Source of the DNA: a virus
DNA: 54,122 nucleotides
IMG/VR virus record: IMGVR_UViG_3300036830_000174
Location: 1 to 54,122 of that record
Reading direction: 5' to 3' (one strand)
Shown piece by piece: positions 14,177 to 22,607 of this stretch (position 1 is the stretch's first letter; each line of letters begins with the position of its first letter). A program made the translations under genes and the position numbers. The notes beneath the pieces are model-generated. The model was not told where the DNA came from, made no database searches, and saw only the letters and a list, made by a program, of their open reading frames with translations.

Positions 14177-14873
14177 CGCTCCCCCCCGCGAAGAACAGCA
14201 GCAGCGACGAGAACGTCGCGCGCCCGCCGTCCCTCCCACGCCTGCGCCACCGCTGCCGCCGACCGCCGGCGGGATCGCCGCGACGGCCGCGACGCTCGCT
14301 CTGATCGACGGCTTCAACCGTCGCAGCGGCACCGACAACGCCGGATGGCTGCGCGCCTACTCGCGCGCGCATCTGCCGCAGGAAGCCGCGCTCGAGCTGC
14401 AAGCCGACGAGGCCGCGCGCGAGCTCGCGTTCTCGCGCAACTCGCGCCAGCGCGTGCAGGAAGGGCTCGCGAAGGTGCTGCCCGTCGAGGATCCCGAGCT
14501 ACGTCGCGCCGCGCTGCAGGCGCTGCTCGGCCGCGAGCGCCAGTATGCCGTGCTGCGCTCGCAGGCGGTCGCCGTGCGCGCGGCCGCGCTGCGCAACTTC
14601 GTCGACGTGCAGGAGGTCTCGCCACAGGGCGCGCTGTGGATGCTGAACCCGCTCGTCACACAGCACACGCCCGACTGCATCGCGCTCTCTGGCCGCTTCT
14701 GGCCGTGGGCTGTGCTGGCGAAGATTCGTCCGCCGCGACACGGCGGCTGCCGCTGCTACCTGCTCGCCGCCGCTGGCGCGATCCGTCGCGGGCTGTGGAA
14801 CGGAGTCGTGCCGAGCGAGGATGAGGCGTGGGCGTTGCTCGCGCAGTTGCTACCCGAAGACGACGAGCACTAG
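14157..14873 (+). CDS. MuF-like minor head protein
   Basis: The 238-residue product starts at GTG 14157, inside the end of the portal gene. A Pro-rich N-terminal tail and helical middle lead to a C-terminal domain with GALWMLNPLVTQHTPDC, GRFWPWAVLAKIRPPRHGGC and RCYL. This matches the MuF/SPP1 gp7 minor head family signature (H-x-x-D-C ... G-x-W-P-W ... PP-x-H-x2-C-R-C). MuF proteins bind the portal and assist head assembly; the Cys/His set probably binds zinc. Its place directly after the portal gene is standard. Confidence 0.85.
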   Translation: MAAPASSAPPREEQQQRRERRAPAVPPTPAPPLPPTAGGIAATAATLALIDGFNRRSGTDNAGWLRAYSRAHLPQEAALELQADEAARELAFSRNSRQRVQEGLAKVLPVEDPELRRAALQALLGRERQYAVLRSQAVAVRAAALRNFVDVQEVSPQGALWMLNPLVTQHTPDCIALSGRFWPWAVLAKIRPPRHGGCRCYLLAAAGAIRRGLWNGVVPSEDEAWALLAQLLPEDDEH

Positions 14874-14882
14874 GAGGCCGAC

Positions 14883-15209
14883 GTGGAGGCACAGAAACCG
14901 AGCATCGGACGCATCGTGACGTACCGCTCGAAGACCGGCGACTACGACCTGCCGGCGATCATCACCGGCACGCGGGAGACGATGTCCTCCGTTGGCCTGG
15001 CGCGCGCTGACAGCGAGGAGGGCCAGCGCCTGATCCTGAGCACCGAGACGCACGTTCACCTGCATGTGTTCACGCCGGGCGCGCAGGGCTCCTACCAGGA
15101 GCACGACGTGCCGATGCACCCGGCGACGCTCGCTGAGCACATCGGCGTGCGCCGCGAGACGCGGGCGCAGCCGGAGCCGCGCACCTGGCGCTGGCCGGAG
15201 CGTGTGTGA
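14883..15209 (+). CDS. unknown structural-module protein
   Basis: The 108-residue product starts at GTG 14883, six bases after AGGAGG (14872-14877). It has an N-terminal strand unit (PSIGRIVTYRSKTGDYDLPA), an acidic loop and a strand HVHLHVFTPGAQGSYQEHDV, suggesting a small beta barrel. Similar short proteins in actinophages lie within capsid operons. Function unknown. Confidence 0.6.
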   Translation: MEAQKPSIGRIVTYRSKTGDYDLPAIITGTRETMSSVGLARADSEEGQRLILSTETHVHLHVFTPGAQGSYQEHDVPMHPATLAEHIGVRRETRAQPEPRTWRWPERV

Positions 15210-15412
15210 TGGCGGATGACATCACGATCGACTTGCGAGGCTGCACTCGCTGCCACGGAGAAGGGCATCCGAGGATCACGTTTCGGCCACTGACATTCCC
15301 AGTTCGTCGCGACGAGACAACCGTCTACACGCATTGGGCTGCGTGCCCAACGAACGGTGAGCCGATCATGATGCTTAGGTCGCCGTCACACGACCGCGCA
15401 CTCGTACGCTGA
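15209..15412 (+). CDS. small Cys-rich protein
   Basis: The 67-residue product starts at ATG 15209, one base overlapping the previous stop (GTG 15206 is an alternative). It contains GCTRCHGEGHPR, a C-x2-C-H knuckle, and a later WAACPTNGEP, consistent with a small zinc-ribbon protein. The last third is Met/Arg-rich. Function unknown. Confidence 0.55.
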   Translation: MADDITIDLRGCTRCHGEGHPRITFRPLTFPVRRDETTVYTHWAACPTNGEPIMMLRSPSHDRALVR

Positions 15413-15762
15413 TGGCCGCGCATCGACGCTACCCGACGCCGGCCGAGCAGTTCGTGCAGCTCGCCCGCGCCGCGCGCGAACAGGGGATGAGATTCGAGCA
15501 GTTCTGGACGGAGGTTGTCTTCCCGACGTGGCCGAACGGTCAGCGGCGCCTGATCGTCTGGCGCACAGCCGACGCGCCAGAGACGATGGTGCGATGGCCG
15601 AACGACGGAGAGGAGCGCGGCTACTGGGAGTTCGGGATCAAGGAGACGAAGGACGTCTGGCAGGAGGCGTATGAGCAGACGCAGACGCGGCTCGGCGACG
15701 CGATGCGCTCGCTCGCGCCGAACGGTTTGGGTGCGCGCGAGGCGCTACCGTCTGCTGCGTGA
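15412..15762 (+). CDS. unknown protein
   Basis: The 116-residue product starts at ATG 15412 (one-base overlap). It is a small alpha/beta protein with PTPAEQFVQLARAAREQGMR and WRTADAPETMVRWPNDGEER. No family is recognised. Its 3' end carries the complete late-type promoter for the next gene (15724-15758), so its last codons are constrained twice. Confidence 0.58.
   Translation: MAAHRRYPTPAEQFVQLARAAREQGMRFEQFWTEVVFPTWPNGQRRLIVWRTADAPETMVRWPNDGEERGYWEFGIKETKDVWQEAYEQTQTRLGDAMRSLAPNGLGAREALPSAA
15724..15758 (+). promoter_or_regulatory. late-type leaderless promoter
   Basis: GGTTTGGGT (15724-15732), 13 bp, TACCGT (15746-15751), 7 bp, GTG 15759. It lies wholly inside the end of the preceding gene. 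The -10 is the least typical of the set, but box, spacing and distance to the start match. Confidence 0.6.
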
Positions 15763-17948
15763 CCGGCTCGCTGATCTTCGCCTCGCAGGAGCTCGCCGAG
15801 AGCGCGAAGACGGCGGCGCTCTCCGTCACACATGCGCCGATCGGCAAAGGCGGCAAGAATTGGATCACCCGCACGGCCCCCGGCAACACGGGTCAGCTTC
15901 CGGCCTACATTCAGAACGTCCGCAACGGGATCATGCGCGGACCGCCGCCAGTGCCGGAGGGTGAGGCGACCGAGATAGCGATAGGCCGCGTGCGCGACTG
16001 GGCTGCGGGCGGCGGCAACGTCAAACCAGAGGTCCGCGCCGCAGCGCGCAAAGCGATCGCCGAGTATGCGGCGCTGAAAGGGAAGAACGACGCGAGCAAA
16101 GCGGCCGGGGCAGTACGGGAGCACTCAACGGGAGGGTGTACGGTTCCCGACGTGGACCCGGTCACTGAGATGCTGTTCGAGGACGCCGATACGTCCGCTC
16201 TCTCGACGCCGAGCCAGCGCCACCGGGACGGGAAGTTCTCCAACCTGCGCGGCCGCGTCACCGGCAACGGCAAGACCTTCGCGACGATGATGGACGAACT
16301 CAAGGCGCGCGGCCACGTCAAGAACACGCCCGGCAAGGGCGCGCCGGAGGTCACGATCGGCTCGAGTCCGGACAGCGGCGGCGCCAGCGGATGGATGTAC
16401 GGCACCGTGCCCGACACCTTCGCGACGAACGTCGCCTACGGCGGACTGGGCGAGGCTGATCGTCGGTCGGACTCCGAGGCGTTCTCAGGGCGTGAGGTCG
16501 CTGCGATGTACGACAGCGCTCGCGGCAAGGGTATGAACCACACCAACGCGATTACTCACGTCGCAGGACGCAAGCGGGTTGATCCGGCGCGCGTTCGCAG
16601 CGCGGTCTCGCGCTTCTCGAAGAGCAAAGCACGGCTACGCGAGTCGATCGACTGGGACACCGTCATCTCCGAGGGGCATGAGGCGATCGCCTCATGCGAG
16701 CAGGCCGCGCTCGCCGAGGTCGCGCTCGCCGCGGCCGAGCTGGCCGAGGCGCTGCTGCAGGAGCGCGCCGTCCCGCAGTCCAAGCGCGAGGCGCTGCTCG
16801 CCAAGGGGCAGGCGGTCAAGAACGGGGACGGGTCTATCGCCTACCCGATCGAGAACCCGAAGGACCTCGAGAACGCGGCGACTCTCGCGCGCTCCGGCCA
16901 CGGCAACGTGCCGGCTGCAAAGCGGCTCATCGCGAAGATGGCGAAGAAACTCGGCGTCAAGAATCCGTTGCAGGAGGCTGACGCCCCGCGTCTCGTCGCC
17001 GAGCCCGCGATCAAGAAGGGTGACCGCGTGCGCGTGCGCTCGGACGTCCACCTCGCGAGCCTTCACCAGTTGCGCGGCCGCGACGGCAAGGTCGAGGAGG
17101 TGCGCGACATTCCGATGGGCGGCAACGGCGCGGCGATGCGCAAGCTCAGCGTCATGTTCGACAACGAAGACCGCGTCGAGCTCAACGCCGCGCACGTGCA
17201 GCGGATCCCGCGCGCCGATCGCGTGCAGAAAGTCTCCGAGGCCGACGCTCTGCTACAGGAGGCTTCGCTCACCGCCAAATTGAAGCGGCTGCGGCCGGGC
17301 CACGACACGAAGCTCGGCACCTATCGAATCAAGGGCAAGGTCGGCGGCGGCTACAAGCTCAGCCACGAACGCACCGGCGAGAAAGTCGAGGACCTCGGCG
17401 AGCACGGCACCGTCTCATCGGTGACGAAGCGGATCGCCTCGCACCGCAAACTGCACGAGGCGCTCGTCGAACTCGAAACGCTGCTCGAGGGCGACGGCCC
17501 GCGCGACTACGGCGAGGACGCATGGTCTGGCGCGCTCCCCCGCGCGAAGTCGCTCAACCAGGGCGAGACGATGCGCTTCCCGGACGGCACGGCGCTCAAG
17601 CGCCACGCCTCCGCCGACGGCCGCGACCAGTGGAGCGCCGGCACGCCGAGCACGTGGCGCGAGGACGGCGTCTCGTGGAACTCGCCGCACCGTACGCCCG
17701 AGCGCGCCGTGCAGTCGGCGATGGAGGGGAGTGCCGCGTCGTCAGACCCCGAGTCGCTCGGCGGTAGTAGTTCCTACTACCGCGGCATGAGCGTCGATGC
17801 CAAGGGCAACGGCCTGCGCTTCGCTGGCGTCAGCCCGACCACGGGCAACGCGCTTGTCTCCGATCCCAGCACGCCGAGCTATCGCCCCCAGGAGGTCGAG
17901 TGGGCGACGCTCAAGCCGAACTCGGCGACGACGTACCTGCGCCAGTGA
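15759..17948 (+). CDS. large head-module protein with DUF6582-like segment
   Basis: The 729-residue product starts at GTG 15759, at the end of a leaderless promoter and with a GTGA overlap. Residues about 335-410 (KREALLAKGQAVKNGDGSIA, PIENPKDLENAATLARSGHG, then AKRLIAKMAKKLGVKNP) match the DUF6582 pattern, which I know from phage proteins near portal and protease genes. N-terminal to this are DWAAGGGNVKPEVRAAARKA and a DSARGKGMNHTNAITHVAGR segment; a YDSA-K-G helix recurs in actinophage capsid operons. C-terminal repeats of basic SH3-like units (GDRVRVRSDVH, LGTYRIKGKVGGG) suggest DNA or capsid binding. It may be internal or scaffolding-associated. No enzyme motif is certain. Confidence 0.65.
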   Translation: MTGSLIFASQELAESAKTAALSVTHAPIGKGGKNWITRTAPGNTGQLPAYIQNVRNGIMRGPPPVPEGEATEIAIGRVRDWAAGGGNVKPEVRAAARKAIAEYAALKGKNDASKAAGAVREHSTGGCTVPDVDPVTEMLFEDADTSALSTPSQRHRDGKFSNLRGRVTGNGKTFATMMDELKARGHVKNTPGKGAPEVTIGSSPDSGGASGWMYGTVPDTFATNVAYGGLGEADRRSDSEAFSGREVAAMYDSARGKGMNHTNAITHVAGRKRVDPARVRSAVSRFSKSKARLRESIDWDTVISEGHEAIASCEQAALAEVALAAAELAEALLQERAVPQSKREALLAKGQAVKNGDGSIAYPIENPKDLENAATLARSGHGNVPAAKRLIAKMAKKLGVKNPLQEADAPRLVAEPAIKKGDRVRVRSDVHLASLHQLRGRDGKVEEVRDIPMGGNGAAMRKLSVMFDNEDRVELNAAHVQRIPRADRVQKVSEADALLQEASLTAKLKRLRPGHDTKLGTYRIKGKVGGGYKLSHERTGEKVEDLGEHGTVSSVTKRIASHRKLHEALVELETLLEGDGPRDYGEDAWSGALPRAKSLNQGETMRFPDGTALKRHASADGRDQWSAGTPSTWREDGVSWNSPHRTPERAVQSAMEGSAASSDPESLGGSSSYYRGMSVDAKGNGLRFAGVSPTTGNALVSDPSTPSYRPQEVEWATLKPNSATTYLRQ

Positions 17949-17968
17949 CCGGTTAGTTCCCGGTTGTG

Positions 17969-17983
17969 TAGGCTCCGATGGCT
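17969..17983 (+). promoter_or_regulatory. possible -10 element before 17978/17984
   Basis: TAGGCT (17969-17974) lies 3 bp before ATG 17978 and 9 bp before the in-frame ATG 17984. A GGTTAG at 17951 is at the wrong spacing for the late box. If it is used, ATG 17984 would be the likelier start of a leaderless mRNA. Confidence 0.3.
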
Positions 17984-18352
17984 ATGGACATCTACGAGGA
18001 GCACCGCTACTCACCAGGCGAGCGCGCGATACTTCGCGAGCTCCGCCATCTCGGAAGGAGACTGAACGTCGTGACCAGTTCTGTGCAGCAGGCGATCGAA
18101 GCGAAGATCGCCGAGGACGAGCAGGCAGTCGAAGGAGTCGCCACCCGCGTCGCAGCCTCACAGGCGGCGCTCGAACAGGCGATCGAAGCGGCGAAGGACA
18201 GCGGCGTCGAAGCGGCTCCGCTCGAAGCCGCGCTCGAGTCGATCAAGGAGCACGCCGACGCGATCGACGCCGCCAAAGGCGAAGAAGCACCCGCCGAAGG
18301 CGTGAGCGGGAAAGCCGAAGAAATCAAGAACGGGGAAACCCCCGCCTCCTGA
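17978..18352 (+). CDS. small coiled-coil protein in the head module
   Basis: The 124-residue product starts at ATG 17978 or two codons later. A short folded start (DIYEEHRYSPGERAILRELR) is followed by a long Ala/Glu-rich helix (VQQAIEAKIAEDEQAVEGVA, then TRVAASQAALEQAIEAAKDS) and an acidic disordered end. This layout fits a scaffolding-associated or head-completion protein. Its codons favour GAA more than its neighbours. A hairpin follows 15 bp after the stop. Confidence 0.6.
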   Translation: MAMDIYEEHRYSPGERAILRELRHLGRRLNVVTSSVQQAIEAKIAEDEQAVEGVATRVAASQAALEQAIEAAKDSGVEAAPLEAALESIKEHADAIDAAKGEEAPAEGVSGKAEEIKNGETPAS

Positions 18353-18367
18353 TCTTCGCCGGACGGC

Positions 18368-18393
18368 CGCTGCGGGCCTGAGCGCCCGCGGCG
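18368..18393 (+). terminator. GC-rich hairpin, possible terminator
   Basis: CGCTGCGGGC (18368-18377) pairs with GCCCGCGGCG (18384-18393), ten pairs including one G-U, around CTGAGC. It sits between the coiled-coil gene and the late-type promoter at 18418. No U-run follows, so termination efficiency is uncertain. Confidence 0.45.
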
Positions 18394-18417
18394 TGCCGCG
18401 CCGTCCTCTCCCGTGTC

Positions 18418-18453
18418 GGTTTGCACACCGGCACGCGCGTATCCTCCGCTCCC
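18418..18453 (+). promoter_or_regulatory. late-type leaderless promoter
   Basis: GGTTTGCAC (18418-18426), 13 bp, TATCCT (18440-18445), 8 bp, GTG 18454. It lies in a true intergenic gap, so unlike 15724 it is not constrained by coding sequence. This makes it one of the best examples of the motif. Confidence 0.72.
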
Positions 18454-19908
18454 GTGAGCGATGAGCACCCCACTGTCGAAGGCGACCTGCTCGAGGCGGA
18501 CGAACTCAGCCAAGCCGGCCCGCTGATCGAGGCGACGGCGCGCGTGATCGTGCCGAAGAAGGGCAAGCTGTTCGAGAGCGACGGCAGCGTCGGGGTTTGC
18601 ATCATCCGGCCGTGCGTCAGCCGTGGCCGTGCGTTGCGTGGGCTGCGCCCGATCTACACGCCAAAGATGCTCGAGCAGAACGCCAGCGTGTTCGGCGGCT
18701 GGCATATGTTCATGGACCATCTCAGCGAGCAGATGGTCGAGGCGGTGCGCAAACGCGAACGCTCGATCCGCGAACTCGGCGGCCGCATCCTCGTCGAGGG
18801 CCTGCACTTCTCGAGCGACTTCCGCAGGAAGGACGACGCCGACTTCGGCTATCACCCCGGCGGCGTGATCGGACGCGCGATCCCCCAGCCGCCGGTGCGC
18901 TCCATGCTCGAGGCCGACCCAGAGATCCTGCACACGTCGATCAACGCGTGGCCGACCGGCGCGCGCGAGGGCCAGATGTGGGGACAGAAGGGGATGCTGG
19001 TCGAGGGCATCCGACGCAAGCCACAGGGCAGCGTGGACTGGGTTCTGCGCGGCGGCGCAGGCGGCCACGTTCTCTCCGAGGACGAAGCCCTTGCGGTTTC
19101 ACTTTTGGAGGCGTACTACGATGCCGCACCAGACGACATGGCTGGCCTTGACGACATCACACTGGAGCAACTCACGGAGGCGGTCAAGGACCGCAACCCA
19201 AAGCTCCACGTCCAGCTCACCGAGGCCATGGGCGGCACGGCGAAGTGCCCCGACTGCGGCAAATCGTTTCCGGCCGACGCGCTCGCCGCGCACATAAAGA
19301 GCGAGCACGGCAAACCGGCCAAGTCCGCCAAGGTCAAGGAGGACGACGTCGAGTACCTCACCGCCGACGACCTCGCCGAGGCGCTGAGCGCGCAGGCCGA
19401 CGAGCTCACCCGCGGCTTCGCCACGAAGCTGAGCGAGCACGACCAGGCCGTCCAGGAGCGCGCCGAGCAGTTGCTCGAGGAACGCGCCGGATACACGCAG
19501 CTCGAGGCCGCGGCCAAGAAGCTGATTGAGAAAGCAGGGCTGCCGCCGACGTGGCAGGAGCAGTTGCTCTCGCGCTACACCGTTCTTCCGTCCGGCCCGA
19601 CATCGGGACTCGCCAACCTCTCCGAGAGCGAGAAGGACGACGGCACGAAGGTCACTCTGCTCGAGGCGCTGCAGGCGTCGATCGAGAAGGACGTCCAGCA
19701 CGCCGCGAAGATGATCCGCGAGGCGGGCGGCACCGCAACGGTGCGCGGCCTCGGCGGTCTCGTCACCGAGTCGGCCAACGACGCCGGCGGCCGACCGGGC
19801 GCGCACACCCCGACGCCGGCCTGGCGCGAGGGGCTTGACCTCAACCTCAAGGAGGGCGAGTCCGCGGACGACGCTCTCGCCGCGATGGTCCGGGAGGGCT
19901 TGGCCTAA
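18454..19908 (+). CDS. capsid maturation protease with scaffold domain
   Basis: The 484-residue product starts at GTG 18454. Residues about 25-210 resemble phage prohead proteases: ATARVIVPKKGKLFESDGSV, CIIRPCVSRGRALRGLRPIY, then FGGWHMFMDHLSEQM and a strand GRILVEGLHFSS. The H and D-H are candidate active-site residues; the clan is not certain. After AGLDDITLEQLTEAV come a C2H2-like finger (KCPDCGKSFPADALAAHIKS, about residues 265-285) and a long charged coiled coil (residues 300-380) with a final helical tail, typical of scaffolds. Many phages fuse or nest these two functions. An internal promoter-like site and in-frame ATG at 19138 may express the scaffold alone. Confidence 0.7.
   Translation: MSDEHPTVEGDLLEADELSQAGPLIEATARVIVPKKGKLFESDGSVGVCIIRPCVSRGRALRGLRPIYTPKMLEQNASVFGGWHMFMDHLSEQMVEAVRKRERSIRELGGRILVEGLHFSSDFRRKDDADFGYHPGGVIGRAIPQPPVRSMLEADPEILHTSINAWPTGAREGQMWGQKGMLVEGIRRKPQGSVDWVLRGGAGGHVLSEDEALAVSLLEAYYDAAPDDMAGLDDITLEQLTEAVKDRNPKLHVQLTEAMGGTAKCPDCGKSFPADALAAHIKSEHGKPAKSAKVKEDDVEYLTADDLAEALSAQADELTRGFATKLSEHDQAVQERAEQLLEERAGYTQLEAAAKKLIEKAGLPPTWQEQLLSRYTVLPSGPTSGLANLSESEKDDGTKVTLLEALQASIEKDVQHAAKMIREAGGTATVRGLGGLVTESANDAGGRPGAHTPTPAWREGLDLNLKEGESADDALAAMVREGLA
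19095..19122 (+). promoter_or_regulatory. possible internal late-type promoter in the protease/scaffold gene
   Basis: GGTTTCACT (19095-19103), 13 bp, TACGAT (19117-19122). An in-frame ATG at 19138 begins MAGLDDITLEQLTEAV exactly where the protease-like region ends. A transcript starting about 19130 would have a leader of roughly 8 bases. This could be chance, since the site is coding. Confidence 0.35.
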
Positions 19909-20657
19909 TGCCTTACGAGGGTCTAGGCGCCCGCCACGAGGCGATCGCGACAAAGGTCTGCCAGCACGGGCAGATCGTCGTCGAGGACAACATCGTCGGC
20001 AGCGCATTCAAGGCGCTGCAGCTGACCCCCTTCGTGGACCCCGTCGCAACGGATGGCGAAGGCCGTCTGCTCTCGCAGCAGGTCGCGGTCGGCGAGTCGT
20101 TCGAGATTCAGATAGGCGGTGTCCACGAGATGCCGCTCGTCGGCGAACTTGAGGGCCTCGAGGTCAGCGACCGCGTCTACATTCGCGCCAGCGACAATCA
20201 CCTGTTCGGCGCGCCGACCACCGGTGGCACAAACGAGGTGCAGACGCTGACCGAGGAAGGCGTGACAGCCGGTCACTTCACGCTGGAATTCGAGGGCGAC
20301 GTGACGGCGAACATCGCCTTCAACGCCACGGCCAAAGAAGTGCTCGAAGCGCTGGAAGGGCTGGCCGACATCGAGGAAGGCGACATCACCGTCACCGGTG
20401 CCGCCGCTGGCCCGTACACCGTCACGTTTAAAGGGCGCTACCAGTCCACGAATGTGCCTGCACTCGTTGCCAACAACACGGGTCTCATCGGCACGAGCCC
20501 GAAAGTGAAAGTCGCGACGTCGAGCGAAGGCGCGGCGGGAGCGGGAAACTTCCCCGTCGGCGTCATCTCCGAAGTTGATGTCTCGCGCGAACCTGCCGTA
20601 GCGCGGATCAACGCGAACAGCTGGCAGTCCTTTCTACAGGCTGGGAGCGTGACCTGA
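19908..20657 (+). CDS. capsid decoration protein with inserted Ig-like domain
   Basis: The 249-residue product starts at ATG 19908 (one-base overlap). Residues 1-95 (EAIATKVCQHGQIVVEDNIV, LLSQQVAVGESFEIQIGG, VSDRVYIRA) and the last 45 (AGNFPVGVISEVDVSREPA) look like one DUF2190/decoration-type beta fold. Between them, about residues 115-205 form a separate unit. It has GHFTLEFEGDVTANIAFNAT, AKEVLEALEGLADIEEGDIT, then VTFKGRYQSTNVPAL, a pattern that I recognise as a surface domain repeated in actinophage structural proteins. It probably studs the capsid. The insert would face outward and may bind glycans. It directly precedes the major capsid gene. Confidence 0.75.
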   Translation: MPYEGLGARHEAIATKVCQHGQIVVEDNIVGSAFKALQLTPFVDPVATDGEGRLLSQQVAVGESFEIQIGGVHEMPLVGELEGLEVSDRVYIRASDNHLFGAPTTGGTNEVQTLTEEGVTAGHFTLEFEGDVTANIAFNATAKEVLEALEGLADIEEGDITVTGAAAGPYTVTFKGRYQSTNVPALVANNTGLIGTSPKVKVATSSEGAAGAGNFPVGVISEVDVSREPAVARINANSWQSFLQAGSVT

Positions 20658-21769
20658 TGCCCGGATACGGCCGCTGGGGCAAGCACATCGAGCTTTTCAG
20701 CCGATACGAGACCTTCCGCGATGACCCGAAGGTGCAGGAGATGCTGATGCAGGAGGCGTACCAGGGCGGACCCGTTCGCTCCGGCACCGGCGGACCGGAG
20801 GGTCGCGCCGATTTCCCGCTCTACCTGCAGACGGTCATCCGCCACACGATGCGCGAGCGCTTCCAGACGGTCGCCGCGAAGTGGGACTCCTACATGGGGA
20901 TCGAAAATGCCCTGGACTTCCGCGAGCACACGGTCTCGCAGATCAACGGCATTCTCGGCGTCGGCGACGTACAAGAGGACGGCGAGTACCCGAAGATGCG
21001 CACGTCGGAGACCCCTGGGCCCTCGTTTGCCGTCGGCAAGCACGGCGGCACCTACGACGTAACGATGGAGCTGGTCATCAACGACCAGGTCGACTACATC
21101 TTGAATCGCACGCCGCGCGAGCTCGGCCGCACGATGGCGGAGTACATCTCCCGCGTGATCGTCGCGTTCATCGAGAGCGACCCGACGTACACGCCCGACG
21201 GCGAACCATACTTCTCCAACGCCCACGAAAACAACGTGGTCGGCGAATCGGCCGAGGCCAACGAGGCCAACCTGCTCGCCGCGCTGGACATCATGCAGCT
21301 GCGCCGCGCCGCGGACAGCCACACGCCGTTCACGGTGCAGCCGAGCAAGATCCTCGTGCGCGCTCCGAGCCACAAGGCGCGGTTCGACGCGATCATCCGC
21401 TCGCAGTTGACGGGCGTCCGCCAGGACGCGCCGAGCAACCCCGGCTTCGGCGTCTTCTTTGCGGGCAACTACAACCCCGCCTTCAACGTCCTGCCTCCCG
21501 ACGCCGTCGTCCAGGAGCCGTGGCTGAACACGCCGCAGGACTGGTACATCTTCGGCGACGCGGCCGACCGCGCCCCCTTCGTGATCGCGTTCCTGCAGGG
21601 CAATCAGACGCCCTTTATCGGGCTGAAGGACCCGCAGGTCCGAGACGCGTTCTCGAACACGAGCGACCCGTACTCGTGGTGGTTCGACCAGATCGCATTC
21701 AAGCTGCGGCACTTCTTCGGCGTCGCCGCCGGCGAGCCGATGGCCGCGATGCGGATGGTCCCCGCCTGA
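20657..21769 (+). CDS. major capsid protein (HK97-fold)
   Basis: The 370-residue product starts at ATG 20657, following the decoration gene with a one-base overlap (TGATG). Order and length fit an HK97-fold shell protein. Recognisable features are RHTMRERFQTVAAKWDSYMG, the E-loop-like KMRTSETPGPSFAVGKHGGT, the strand-helix VINDQVDYILNRTPRELGRT, a DGEPYFSNAHENNV motif seen in Mu-type gpT capsids, and the P-domain strand PSKILVRAPSHKARFD. The end (FDQIAFKLRHFFGVA) is the usual final strand. No long N-terminal delta domain is present, so a separate scaffold is expected and is available upstream. Confidence 0.88.
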   Translation: MPGYGRWGKHIELFSRYETFRDDPKVQEMLMQEAYQGGPVRSGTGGPEGRADFPLYLQTVIRHTMRERFQTVAAKWDSYMGIENALDFREHTVSQINGILGVGDVQEDGEYPKMRTSETPGPSFAVGKHGGTYDVTMELVINDQVDYILNRTPRELGRTMAEYISRVIVAFIESDPTYTPDGEPYFSNAHENNVVGESAEANEANLLAALDIMQLRRAADSHTPFTVQPSKILVRAPSHKARFDAIIRSQLTGVRQDAPSNPGFGVFFAGNYNPAFNVLPPDAVVQEPWLNTPQDWYIFGDAADRAPFVIAFLQGNQTPFIGLKDPQVRDAFSNTSDPYSWWFDQIAFKLRHFFGVAAGEPMAAMRMVPA

Positions 21770-22593
21770 TGCCTAGGGGCGAGCACACCGCCACAGGCCC
21801 GACGTTCAGCGTCGGCCCGATGGACGTGGACAGTGCGGCGGGGCTGACCGGACGTCTCGGCACGCACAACAAGGCGGGCGCGCTGCTGCGCCGTCACGCC
21901 GCGTCCTTCCCGCGCGCGCTCATGCGCATCCTCGAGCTGCCGAAGGACGACGTCGGCTCGCGCGCGGTCAAGCGCTGCCTGGACTCCGTCAAGGAGGCCG
22001 CCATCTCGGCGAAGGGTCGCCACCAGTTCCTGCGCGAGGACGACGAGGTCCTTGCCGCGAGCGTGCGCGAGGATCCCGCCAGCGGCGAGCGCTTCGTTGC
22101 GCTCATCTACCGCAAGCCTTCCGGGCGTATCGCGCGAGGCGCGATCGACGCCGACAGCGTGCTCGGCCTCGACGAGGCAATCGCCGACCAGAAGGCCGAA
22201 GACGCAGTCGAGCGCGGCGGGCTGCACCTGGCCGCTGGCTTCGGCGAGGCACCCGTGCCACGATCCTTCGACGACGCCGCCGAGCTCGACGACGCACGCG
22301 AGGAGGCCGCGCGCCTGCGCCGCGACTCCGAGGAGCGCGAACGCAAGCACGCGAACACGATGCGCGAGCTCAGCGAGCGCCTCGCCGCGCTCGAGGATGC
22401 GCCGCCCTTCGAGGGCTACGGCGACACGAACGCCAAGGACCTCGCTACACAGATCAAGTCGGAGGGCCTCTCGCTGTACGGTCGCGTCGGTCTCGAACGG
22501 ATCGTCTCCTACGAGGAGGCACACCAGAACCGCTCGACGGTCGTCGACGCCGCGAAGGACGTGCTGGCGGCGGCTGAGGCCGCAGCGACCTAG
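21769..22593 (+). CDS. head-module protein with central coiled coil
   Basis: The 274-residue product starts at ATG 21769 (one-base overlap with the capsid stop). The first half has a compact domain (AGLTGRLGTHNKAGALLRRH; GERFVALIYRKPSGRIARGA). Residues about 160-215 are a charged coiled coil (DAREEAARLRRDSEERERKH). The tail is helical (DAAKDVLAAAEAAAT). It could be a head-completion, vertex or fibre-attachment protein, since a fibre gene follows. No family is recognised. Confidence 0.6.
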   Translation: MPRGEHTATGPTFSVGPMDVDSAAGLTGRLGTHNKAGALLRRHAASFPRALMRILELPKDDVGSRAVKRCLDSVKEAAISAKGRHQFLREDDEVLAASVREDPASGERFVALIYRKPSGRIARGAIDADSVLGLDEAIADQKAEDAVERGGLHLAAGFGEAPVPRSFDDAAELDDAREEAARLRRDSEERERKHANTMRELSERLAALEDAPPFEGYGDTNAKDLATQIKSEGLSLYGRVGLERIVSYEEAHQNRSTVVDAAKDVLAAAEAAAT

Positions 22594-22607
22594 GCCGAGG
22601 CGTCCCG

